The notes under the pieces: model-generated | The model's input: the letters and a program-made list of their open reading frames with translations, nothing else | Databases searched by the model: none | Told to the model about the DNA's origin: nothing | Translations under genes and position numbers: made by a program | Shown: in pieces, positions 36,601 to 48,600 of the stretch | How the letters are laid out: the number at the start of each line of letters is the position of its first letter | Position numbering within the stretch: position 1 is the first letter of the stretch | DNA from: Conchocele bisecta | Lineage: Eukaryota; Mollusca; Bivalvia; Lucinida; Thyasiridae | Reading direction: 5' to 3' | DNA: 64,000 bases | Assembly (NCBI GenBank): GCA_029237695.1 | Contig: CM055275.1 | Span: 3,598,160-3,662,159, forward strand

Positions 36601-39600
36601 AATTACCGGCACCGGGATTCTCTGTATAACGGGATCTGAAACGGAAAACATAAGAATTATAAGAGACTATTATAGAATAAACATATGCATACACATGAAC
36701 CACAAACAAAACGCGGTTCATAATCAATTATTACCTAAATATATGAATAGATTTACGTGACACCTGTAGCCTATTTCACCAACATTGCAAAGTATACTTT
36801 TCTAGCAATGTATACTTTGAGGGAGAATCATTTATATTTTCCGAAATGCACTATGTCATATAGAACTAACGACTGCATATATTTGATGATTAAAAGTATA
36901 CCGAATTATTATACTGAATGTATTACATTATCACAGACAAAATGACTGTGATAATGTAATAAATTCAGTATAATAAAAAATAATGATAAATTTATCCTAA
37001 AATTGAAATTTCTCCCTCAAAGTATACTTTGCTAGAAAAGTATACTTTGCAATGTTGGTGAAATAGGCTATTTTCAATGTTGGTGAAATAGGCTATTTTC
37101 AATGTTGGTGAAATAGGCTATTTTCAATGTTGGTGAAATAGGCTATTTTCAATGTTGGTGAAATAGGCTATTTTCAATGTTGGTGAAATAGGCTACAGGA
37201 CAACACATGTACTCTTATGTTGGATGAGTTTCTGCTCATTTATCTCCGGTGATAATGTATGTTCGTCATCGCATAGCACACAACTATGGTTCAGAATGAT
37301 CAAATGCCTGATTGACAGTGGAACTTCTCTGAGTCTGACACCCTGGGACCTCCCAGAGGACCCAGGGTGTCCGGTTTAGAGAGGTTTCACTGTACGTATA
37401 TTTTACTGATATCAGTGTAGGCCATTTAAATTTATCCCGTCAACACAGTGCGTATGTGCCGTGAAACACGGTGCCGTGAAACATTTTTGATATCCTGTCA
37501 ATACGACCTAATCACTGCGTATAAATATGTGCGGGGCTGGGATTATTTTTTTTGCATTTTAAAGCCATTAGTAGGTGTTGACGGGATAAATAGAATAGTA
37601 GGTTAGTGCTGTGAATGGGAAAAATATCTGGCGCGGCTCGGAAACGGGATGTGCTCGGCAGAGCCTCGCCCATCCCATTTCCTGAGCCTTGCCATATATG
37701 TTTTCCCTTTCACGGCACTAACCTACTATTCTCTATAAGAATAGTTCCATGGTCAATATTATTCCGTGATGGAAGTTATCTGTATAATGTACTTACAAGG
37801 CTTTGGCTGTGGCACCGCTGAAAATAAAAACACATTTTTTATTACTAAGTTTATATAGCATGACGTATACAAGTAGTACATGTAGCAGTTACAAACGGAA
37901 CAAGATACACGTCTAATACAGAATAGATGTGTTTCATGGTGGTTGATAGAAGAAGACCGACAGTATTCCTGACGGCCTCAGTATTTGTTTAACAGTAATC
38001 AACACACGATCATTTGTAAGTAATATATACATCTCTACAACTTCACATTCATACTGGTACAAACTCGCACCATTAATATGGAACGCCAAATCTACATAAA
38101 CTCAAATATATATTGCTAGCAACAAATATTTGGAGCTAGCAATAAATATTTGGAGAGCTCTCGAAATCATTTGCAGAGCTCTCGAGATCAATTAATGATA
38201 TCTCGAAATCATTTGGAGAGCTCTCGAAATCATTTGGAGCGAGCATTATATAACATTTGATTTGGAGAGCTCTCTAAATCATTTGGAGAGCTCTCGAAAT
38301 CAATTAATGATATTTCGAAATCATTTAAAGAGCTCTCGAAATCATTTGGAGCGAGCATTATATAACTTTGATTTGGAGAGCTCTCTAAATCATTTGGAGC
38401 TATCTCTAAATCATTTGGAGAGCTCTCGAAATCATTTGGAGCTATCTCTAAATCATTTGGAGAGCTCTCGAAATCATTTGGAGAGCTCTCGAAATCAATT
38501 AATGATATCTCTAAATCATTTAGAGAGCTCTCGAAATCATTTGTAGCGAGCATTATATAACTTGATTTGGAGAGCTCTCTAAATGATTTGGAGCTATCTC
38601 TAAATGATTTGGAGAGCTCTCGAAATCATTTGGAGAGCTCTCGAAATCAATTAATGATATCTCGAAATCATTTAGAGAGCTCTCGAAATCATTTGTAGCG
38701 AGCATTATATAGCTTTGATTTGGAGAGCTCTCGAAATCAAGTTATAATGCTCGCTACAAATGATTTCGAGAGCTCTCTAAATGATTTCGAGATATCATTA
38801 ATTGATTTCAAGAGCTCTCCAAATGATTTCGAGAGCTCTCCAAATCATTTAGAGATAGCTCCAAATCATTTAGAGAGCTCTCCAAATCAAATGTTATATT
38901 GCTCGCTCCAAATGATTTCGAGAGCTCTCCAAATGATTTCGAGATATCATTAATTGATTTCGAGAGCTCTCCAAATATTTATTGCTAGCTCCAAATATTT
39001 GTTGCTAGCAATATATATTTGAGTTTATGTAGATTTGGCGTTCCATACATTAAGAAGTATTCCGTTCGCCACTGTGTCATTCATGACATGAGTCAGCGAT
39101 TACAGAACACTCGATGCACTGAGTATACATATTCTTTGGTCATAGAGAATAGCAGGTAAAAATATCCGGCAAGGCTCATGAATTTCTTTATTTCTCATCA
39201 GAAGTATATGTTGTGACCACTCATTTGAACCGTCTCGCCGAGACGGTTCAAATGAGTGGTCACAACATATACTTTAAATGAGAAATAAGAAAAACATCAA
39301 TAAAATATTTAAAACTTTTAAACTCGCACCATTATTCCGCTCGCCACTGTGTCATTCATGTCATGAGTCAGCGATCACAGAACACTCGATGCACCAGCTC
39401 TTACCCTAACCCGGAGGCCAGACAGCCCAGCCGGTTGAACTAGACTACAAGTCAGGCACAAACTACCATTCAACTACCATTTTGAAATACCGGATGTATT
39501 TCCCCGAGACATCTGAATATCTGAATATCTGAAAAAGATACGTGTACGGAGCACGGGTTTCTTTTTCGGATTTACATATGTCAAGGAATATAAATCCGGT

Positions 39601-42600
39601 ATTTCAAAATGGTAGTGGAAAAACTTGTGTAATACGTGATCTTCGAAAAATGTGAAATTTGTTCTTAGACGTTGTCAAAATTGACAATTTTGACATTAGC
39701 GTATGAATTGTTTCTTTGCCGGAAATTACATCAAAAAGTGACGTCAATTACGTCTCGCGAACGTCTAGGAGGAAGTATTTCTTTCAAGGCAATAGATCCC
39801 TCCAGAATCACGGTAACTCACTAGATAGCATGTGATATATTACGTATAATGTTTACAATCGTTTTCACGAATAATCTCTGGACCAACTGCACGTTTGCAA
39901 ATGTTAACAGCAATTATTTAAACACTTCGGGTACATTTTCAACCATTACTTGGAATGATTTAATTGTGTATTGACAGAAAGATGTGTTATGTTACAGGAT
40001 TTATATATATATGTTTATATGTTATTACTTACGAACTGGCACTTTCACTGGAACTGAAAGAAAATAATAACAAAATGTTACAAAAATAACAGCAGTCACG
40101 GACGTTACCACATGTCATAAAACAGCTCATGAAGTTGCAGAGCAACCACTTTTGCTGAATAATAATTCAAACAGTGTGTGTTTTCTATTTTTACTCGTTT
40201 CTGCGGTGAGCGACATTAAAACCTCTCGTTTATATGAATTTCATTGTCATCCAAAGGACGCATACAATTTATATAAATCATAAAGCATCACAGCCATTGT
40301 GAACAGTGTAGATCAAGGGCCCGTTTCACTAAACTTAGTACGACTAAAATGATCGTAAGTGCAAACTTATGATAGTCTGTAAAGTTCACATTGACACTGT
40401 TTTCTTGTAAACAATTATTGGATTTACATTTATTGAGCATAGGATGCTTTAATGCATAAGTCAATGTACATCGTTAATCTGAGACTTTAACCGTTTCAAC
40501 CCTAAGGAACTGGAATGGACTGTGATATGGTAATGTTCCGACCAATCCAATGGTCATACAATTTTCAGATTCGTCCATTTATGAACACGGGGTGTTTTTG
40601 TTCTCAAAAATATTAAAATTACTTTCAAAAAGTGCAGATCCTGATGAGACGGCTCGTTACGAGCCGGTTCATTACATAAACCGATATAGCAGGATTTCGG
40701 GTTCAACGGGTTAAAGGTACATGCCCACTCAGTAGACACAAACTGTTCTTTATATCAGAGACATCATCTGAGATATGTTCTGCCAAAGTAAATATTCATT
40801 TAACATTACCTCACGTAGTGATTGACATTCTTATACATTTTATATCGGACGTATATTTCCACACTGCTATCAGGGGCGGCGATAACCGTGTTTCCTTAAA
40901 ATGTTAACGGACATTACTATGTATCCTCTGTATTTATTTTGTGATGTCCAATGATCATACTTTATATTCTGTGGACAATATTATTTGTTCACGTGACGCA
41001 TTTAATTAGTATAAATAATTAAAATATATCATGCCTCATCTGCATATGAAAATAGCCTGATACCACTCGCGTCACTAGCAGTAAAATAAATATTACTAAA
41101 TGATTATATCTGGAAAGCGGGCACTCGTAATTTTTAGAACTGGTGGAATAGTGACACAATTATACACTTATTTAATTCCTACAAAGAAAATTTGGTGCCT
41201 ACTGAGTGGGCATGTACCTTTAAAATATAAATATTTATATCGTAATTAAAGGGCAATTATTGTAAGCCTAATGTCTTGTGACTTATAATAAAAACAATAA
41301 AACAAAGAACGAAGACTGATTGCTTGATGATGACGGAATGTAATTATCTGATAATTCGCGACAAAAGCGGGCTTATTGACTTCACGTCCAATGTAGCCCC
41401 AGATCAGCCTGCGCATGTGCGCAGTCTGATCTGGGGCTACATTTTACGTTGTGGTGTGGTATGGAGGCAACATACCTGCCGCCTTTATTGCCATTTGCCT
41501 GATAAAAACATTACATTAGATTATCATATCAAGTGAGTGTGATAATTGATGATAATGGTAGCAGTGGACAAGATCACAATAAATTTAGTTTTGTCTTGGA
41601 TTAGCAAACTGGGAAAAAAGGTAAAAAAAAGGTAATAAAAAGGTACAACATTTGTAGAACGTACTGTCTGTTCCACTTTTTGCTGCCATTAAACACAGAA
41701 AATAGAAAATATGTTTTCACGAATTTCACGTTGGAATCTTTTGGTGCCTGGAAATGTGTACATATTAAAGCGTATTTAATAAGAGGAAAACCACATATAT
41801 TTCAGATATTTCACATCCAGTTTTAAGCACTCATTTCATCGTACATAAATTACTATTATTGTCAGCCAAAAAATAATATGAAAGTTAATTTCTCCGTTAA
41901 GGTTGCTTTAAGCAAGAGAAACATTTTATTTCGTCAAGGATTCATCCTCGGAGTTGTTCAAAAGCAGTGGCATTGCCTTAATAAACGAAAGAACAAGAAG
42001 GAACTATCTTTTTGGTGGACTTACTTTTCTTCGTAATGACCTTGGTGGTGTGAGTGTGAATCTTGGCCGGGTATTTTCCTGCAATGCGCATGTGCAGAGA
42101 AGCATGGTATAGTTAAAGCAGGAATATATTGTGCTGGTTATAATTATAGTTACATGACGCACTGTGAGATAATTGGCCAATATAAATGTGACACGTATAG
42201 CCCCAGATCAGTCTGCGCATCCGCGCAGTCTGATCAGGGTCTATACTGTTCGCTCTTAATCAATCCTGATCATACTGGTATAATATCTAACTCATTTTCA
42301 ACATGAGCAGGGGCTACAATGGAAGCATTATCCGGACCAATTACGTCACAAACTACGTCACAGTTGTGCATATACATGTACATGCCACAATACGATACAC
42401 TGGTGCACAATCAACATACACTGGTGCACAATCAACATACATTTTCAAACGAGCTTAGAATTTCACAAAATACTGGATAAGATTACGTGATTTTTCATAT
42501 CATCAATACCAGCCAATGACATAATTCTAAGCCCATTGGAAATATATAGTGCAAGAACCTCACTAATGGATTATCTCCCTTTTCGCTTACCCGTACATAT

Positions 42601-45600
42601 ATTTCGCTGAATTTCTGTATTTGCAAAATCAAATACAATTTGATGTCCGTATACATGTTTGTTAACAATAATTCATGAACTTTTATAAAGTATTCAGTTT
42701 GCAAGCGACATATTTTCTGCATATGTAGAGATGTGGTAAGGGAGATAATCACAGAGCCTTCAGTTGCTTTGGGCCCATTTCACTAAACGACTACGACGTT
42801 TGTAAGTGCAAAACTAATAGTTACTGCAAAGTTGGCATCTGTATCCGATTTTTGGGAAGTCTTTGGTCGAAAATATTTGTATCCGTCGAGACAGTGCGTA
42901 TGTGCCATGAAACACGGTGCCGTGAAACATTTTTTATATCCAGTCAATACTATTTTTGAATTTTACAGCCATTTGTAGGTGTTGACGGGATAAATAGAAT
43001 AGTAGGTTAGTGCCTCGCCCATCCCGTTTCCTGAGCCTTGCCAGATATTGTTTCCCATTCACGGCACTAACTTACTATTCTCTATATCATAATAAGGGGT
43101 AAAGTAAACTGATAACAATCATCGAACGAACAATTTTCATCGTACGAAGTTTAGTGAAACGGACCATATATGTGTTACATAGAATTCATTGACAAACAGT
43201 AAAATATGTGATAATACCATGGCATAGATGTGCTGATTGAGATTTTAACTCATTTGAGCAGCAAGCACATTCACACTGACTGATAATAGCAACACGCACG
43301 GAGGGGAATCGATCCGAATGCAGGTGCGCGTTTTCCAAAACGGGCACCTGCGTCGGGTCGGTTCGCCACTGTGAGACTGTTCCTTAGAGGTGTTACTGAG
43401 TGAATGATACTCACATGGAACAGCGAACAGTGTAAGCTCTAATCAGGCTGGGTAGATACACAGGCTAGTTCGTGTCTATACTGAAGCCTATTTCACCAAC
43501 ATTCCAAAGCATACTTTTCTAGCAAAGTATACTTTGAGGGAGAAATTTTCAGTTTTATGATAAATTTATTAATTTTTATTATACTGAATTGATTACATTA
43601 TCACAGCCAAAATGGCTGTGATAATGTAATAAATTCAGTATAATAATTATGCATGCTTTTAATCATCAAATACATGCAGTCGTTAGATCTATATGAAATA
43701 ATGCATTTCAGGAAAAATAAATGATTAATCCCTCAAAGTATAGTATACTTTGCTAGAAAAGTATACTTTGCAATTTTGATGAAATCGGCTACTGGCCAGG
43801 GACTCAATAAGCACAGACTCAGTCATGGCATGTTATATATGTGCAACAGTTACATTAAAGCAGCAACCATTACAAATACAGTAGAACATTACGTGGTGCA
43901 TCTGAAAACAGAGCCAATATGCAAGTGTGGCTTTAAAGGGGCATATCAGGAAAAAAATGTGTAATATAAAAAATGAAAACGTGTTATCATCATGGCCCTG
44001 TGTAAATTGGTTTAATTGAAGATATATGACGATACTAAGACCGCTGGGTTGTTTCTATTTCACCCATATAGGTACGTAAATATCGGATTTCCTATCTTTT
44101 TGCGTTCAACAAGATAGATAATCTGATACTTATGTACCGATATCGGTACACATTGAAACAACCCAGCAGTCCGAGTATCGTCACATATCAGGTAACCTGC
44201 CCTGCATTGACCGAATACGTACGTACTTATGAAAAGGGGGTATGTTTTGTTCTCAAAAATATGAAAATTACTTTCAAAAAGTGCAGATCCTGATGAGACG
44301 GCTCGTTACAAGCCGGCTCATCTGGATCTGCACTGTTTGCATAAACAGCTATAGCGGGATTTCGGGTTCAAAGGGTTAAAGGGGTATACATATAAACAAT
44401 ATCTTCAATATCTTCAATTAAACCAATGTACACAGGGCCATAATGAAAACACGGCTTTATGTTGTCAATAAATCCCGTTATGCTCCTTTAAGAGGAGGGT
44501 TAATATGGTACCATGGTACTATGTCACACAAGTGGACAAATTTGCTACCGTATGCTATTTTATCAAACTAAATATAGGTACGTGGTAGCCATCTTGGACA
44601 CCATTTTGAACAATACGTGCATTACACATAGCTTATAAAGTGCACAGTAGTGAACATTGTAGTTCACCACGAGTTAACGCGTGGTTAACGTCAGGTGCAC
44701 TCGTAGGTGTATGTAATGTAGTGCATACCATGTCAGTTCTAATTCCGCGACCGTATATAAATTCAACAATTATGCAATCGATTCATGAATACCAGCATAT
44801 GGTTTATTAAACAAATGTGTGTAGGCGGCGTCGTGGGATAGGTGATTAAATTACAATGAATACATGATGGAATGAAATTGATTACTTTCACTTATTTGTC
44901 AATACCATTGACACACGTATGTTAATATTTAGCTCATTTAAATAGACTTACATGCATGTAGATTGTAAATTAGCGTACGCGTGACTGTGTTACACAGAGT
45001 GTGTTTATTACAATGTCACCCGCACTGTGTTGACGTGATAAAGTCAAATATGACTGGCCCTTTCAATTGAAAGGGCCAGTCATATTTGACTTTATCACGT
45101 CAACACAGTGCGTATGTGCCGTGACACACGGTGCCGTGAAACATTTTTGATATCCTGTCAATACGACCTAATCACTGCGTATGGATATGTGTGGTTGTCA
45201 TACTAGTCGATTCTCCGATTTTTACGATGCGGCTGGGGTTATGTTTTTGCATTTTAAAGCGATTTGTAGTGTAAACGGAAGAACTAGAATAGTAAGAATT
45301 TTAATAATTCGTTCCCACGAAACAACAATCCTCAATTTAACAATTCGTTCCCACGAATTAACAATTCGTTCCCTCAATTTAACAATTCGTTCCTACGAAA
45401 TAACAGAACGAATCTTAATTCGTAGGAACGAATTGTTCTATCGTGGGACCGAATTGTATAGCAAAGTATACTTTGAGGGAGAAATCATTTATTTTTCCAA
45501 AAATGCATTAATTCATATAGAACTAACCACTGCATATATTTGATGAATAAAAGTATGCAGAATTATTACACTGCATTTATTACATTATCACAGCCAAAAT

Positions 45601-48600
45601 GTAAGAAATTCAGTATAATGAAAATTAATAAATTTATCCTTAAATTGAAAATTTCTCCCTGAAGGTATACTTTGCTAGATAAGTGTACTTTGCAATTTTG
45701 ATGAAATCGCCTACAGGTGCACTCGTCGCATATTCCATAAAAAATACCATTATGTTCAATCGCAGTCAGATAGTTGATATAAATAGCCCATCAATGACCC
45801 TATACATGAGGAAACTGACACAAGCCCGATTTTCTGACTGACCGACGAGTATTTGACGTTTGTTTCCCTGTGTACATGTAGGTATGGGAAAAATGTCGAG
45901 TTACCGTAGCTCTGTCCACGTCAACTCTTGAAGCGTTAACGGCACATTTACGAGAGTTCGTGTCAATATATGTGACGTCCTGAGAAAACCAGGCGTATGA
46001 CAATTTCAACACTTGGACTTCGTATACGAGAGCTGGAAACTATGGCAATATTCTAGAAGTTACTGTTATTCAAACATTAAATAATAATATTATTTTCAAT
46101 TGGCTAAAATTTATAAACAATATCCGCTGACCGATGTCGTTTGAGCCACGGGGAATTCAATATTCACGCTAACACCATGCACATATTCCACCAGACTTCA
46201 GAAGAAGAAGAAGAATATTTAAAACCGAGGAATTCCTACCGTTTCCGAGCCGAACCTGGTATCAAAATACATTAGCATGGTATTCTATTTATTGAGTAAC
46301 ATTTTCAGCTTCATAATGAGCCGTAGTTTTTGTTGAAAAGAACACGAACTTGCCTACGTTTCGTCATTACACTGACGTCATTCGGTAACGTGACGCCGTT
46401 AGAATAATGAAACATCAGTTTTCAATTCGTGGTAACCCGGATATTAGTACCAGTTCAATACCTGATACAGCACTATGTTAAGTCCGTACGTATTCGGTCA
46501 ATACAGAGTTTATTACCTGATACATACCTATAAATGGACCAATTATAATATGTTTCGAGAACCCCTCGTTCTTGCGCATGCGTGCCGACAGATGTAACGT
46601 GCTGCCGTTTGTAAACAACGAACATTGTTCCAGAGGGAGGTTGCCTTGGCCCTAAATGTGTGTTGATAGGCAGTTAAGCACCATTCGATTCCAGATGAGA
46701 CAATGCCCATGCTTCTCAGGGACTATACTTGTTGGAAAGGCAGCAAGTGCGGTTACGTAGAAACGTATAAGATACGAATATTTACAACCGAGAGCGACAA
46801 CAAATAGGCATAACTTTCCAAGAGCGTGCCAATAAAATATGTATTAATACTCTCTTAATTGCTCCATTCCGCTTAGATGTGATGTTTTAATTGGCAGACG
46901 CTATGTTGCATGTAGGAAGTAGCGCACGTGCTCGGTCGCGAGGACAAATTTCAGTATGTATTACTACGCACAATAATGTTTGTTTTAATTTAATTGCTAA
47001 TTAGGGTAATTAATCGTAGCGAACACATGGGCTAATTACCGCCGCGGAGCTGTGCAGCGTTTGTGCACCGTGTCAGGAATGCATTAAACGTCCGGTGTAT
47101 ACGCCGCTGTCGATTTCCGCTGGCGTAGGGATATATAAATCACGGGCTAACGTTACGACAGTCGGCCAAGTGGGTTTAACGTGACGTGTTTGTTACAGGT
47201 GTTAGTTTCAACATCGATAACTTGCACACCTGATTACAATTGTGCAAGCAGGGTGCGGTGATGATTGAATATACCGAATCACGCAGCAAAACATCACGTT
47301 TCAAAATGATTTCGCACGTGCACGTATATCACTAACACTTGCGTATATTTCAACTTCCGCTTGGTACGACGTGTTGATTTCAGAGGGCGGCGATGACGTG
47401 TTGCTTTCAGGGGGTGGTGGGACGTCGAAAGATGATGAACATTTCATAGCAAATGCGGATTCCGCATTTGCTATGAAATTTTCATCATCTTTCGACGGTG
47501 GGGATGGAGATGACGTTGATAACAGAAACTGATAGTTGCAAATAACAGTTAACAAAAAATATAAACAAAATACCGATAACAGTTAACAAGATAGATGGAC
47601 CAATAACAGTTAACAGTATATATGTTGCCAAATAGAAACTGTGAAAAACAGATTAACAGTTTGAACCAAAGACCAACCCCCTCTGTATTAGGATTTCAAA
47701 ATAGAATACGCAAGCACGGGCGGTCTCTCTGAACCGTACATCTGAAAAAAATGTAAGGTAGATTTCCACAGCGGACAGCCCAACTGTAATAATTTATCAT
47801 CAATCTACCAAAAAAATAAGCATTGAGAAGAACGAAAGGGAGAGAGATAAAGCACAACAATAAACACTTGACTAATAGTGATATATATATAGATAATCGG
47901 TTTGTTGCACAAGTAATTCATTTTATTGAAATTAAATGTATAAGATCACCAGGTTTAATTGGAAACAAAGTCCGATCAGTTCACATTAAAGATGTGTGTG
48001 CGCATGTTTTGACATCCAGCTGTATTATGCAATGTACAGTGATACATTGTGTGTAATCAACATACAGATTGTCTCAGGTATATAGGCGTAGACATTTATG
48101 AAACAAAAAGGTAGATGGCAATTTTAATTTATTCTGAATCTTTCTGAATACATATGCACAGATGAGTAATATGAGAAAAATCTTGCTTAAAATACGACGT
48201 TATTTTTTGTATTATTGATGATTATTCATTTTATTTCACGATTCATACGATTTCTGCCGCTATATTGTAGCATATGACGTATGCCACTTAGTCAGTGGTT
48301 AACAACCTGAACTTACTCAATCTTATCTGGTGCCACACTACATGACATTCAAAATCTTGTAAGCTAGTAAGAATCATACTCATAATAATTAAACCACGCA
48401 GATTGCAATATACTGTGGAAACTAAATCTACATACACTTATATAAGTTTTGCTGGCTCTAACTAATTAGAGCTGGCATTAAATATTTAGAGCTAGCTTTA
48501 ATTATTTAGAGCTAGCATTAAGTATTTGATTTTTGTTGTAGATTTGGTGTTCTATAATATACACTTAACAATCTATGTTAGTTTAGTGCATTTGACGAAG

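Noticed and set aside
38230..38953. Open reading frames of NDFESSPNDLE- and ESSLNHLESSRNHLE-type repeats on both strands
   Set aside because: They arise from the GAGCTCTC/AAATCATTTGG units of the fold-back element, which lack stops in several frames. Both strands are open, and no start context or splice structure exists.
39410..39480. Possible tRNA-derived SINE or tRNA (GGTTGAACTAGAC resembles a B box)
   Set aside because: No matching A box, cloverleaf or poly-A tail could be formed.
41450..41520. Candidate exon between TTTTATCAG and GTATGT
   Set aside because: It contains a stop in the required phase.
42585..42615. 16-nt candidate exon between ATTCAG and GTAAGC
   Set aside because: Length not divisible by three, so it would break the frame kept by all other exons.
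43405..43440. 24-nt candidate exon ending CCAT-GTGAGT
   Set aside because: Poor acceptor; the encoded residues (LTLFAVP) do not fit. The sequence belongs to a GATCAG-type hairpin.
44938..44990. 33-nt minus-strand candidate exon with acceptor CACAG and donor GTAAGT
   Set aside because: It ends in T, so joining to the next exon (starting GA) would create TGA. The composition is unlike the protein.
47301..47555. Ser/Pro-rich minus-strand frame
   Set aside because: It crosses a 76-bp palindrome, giving symmetric Ser/Asp-rich readings on both strands. It does not match the phase or composition of the neighbouring gene.
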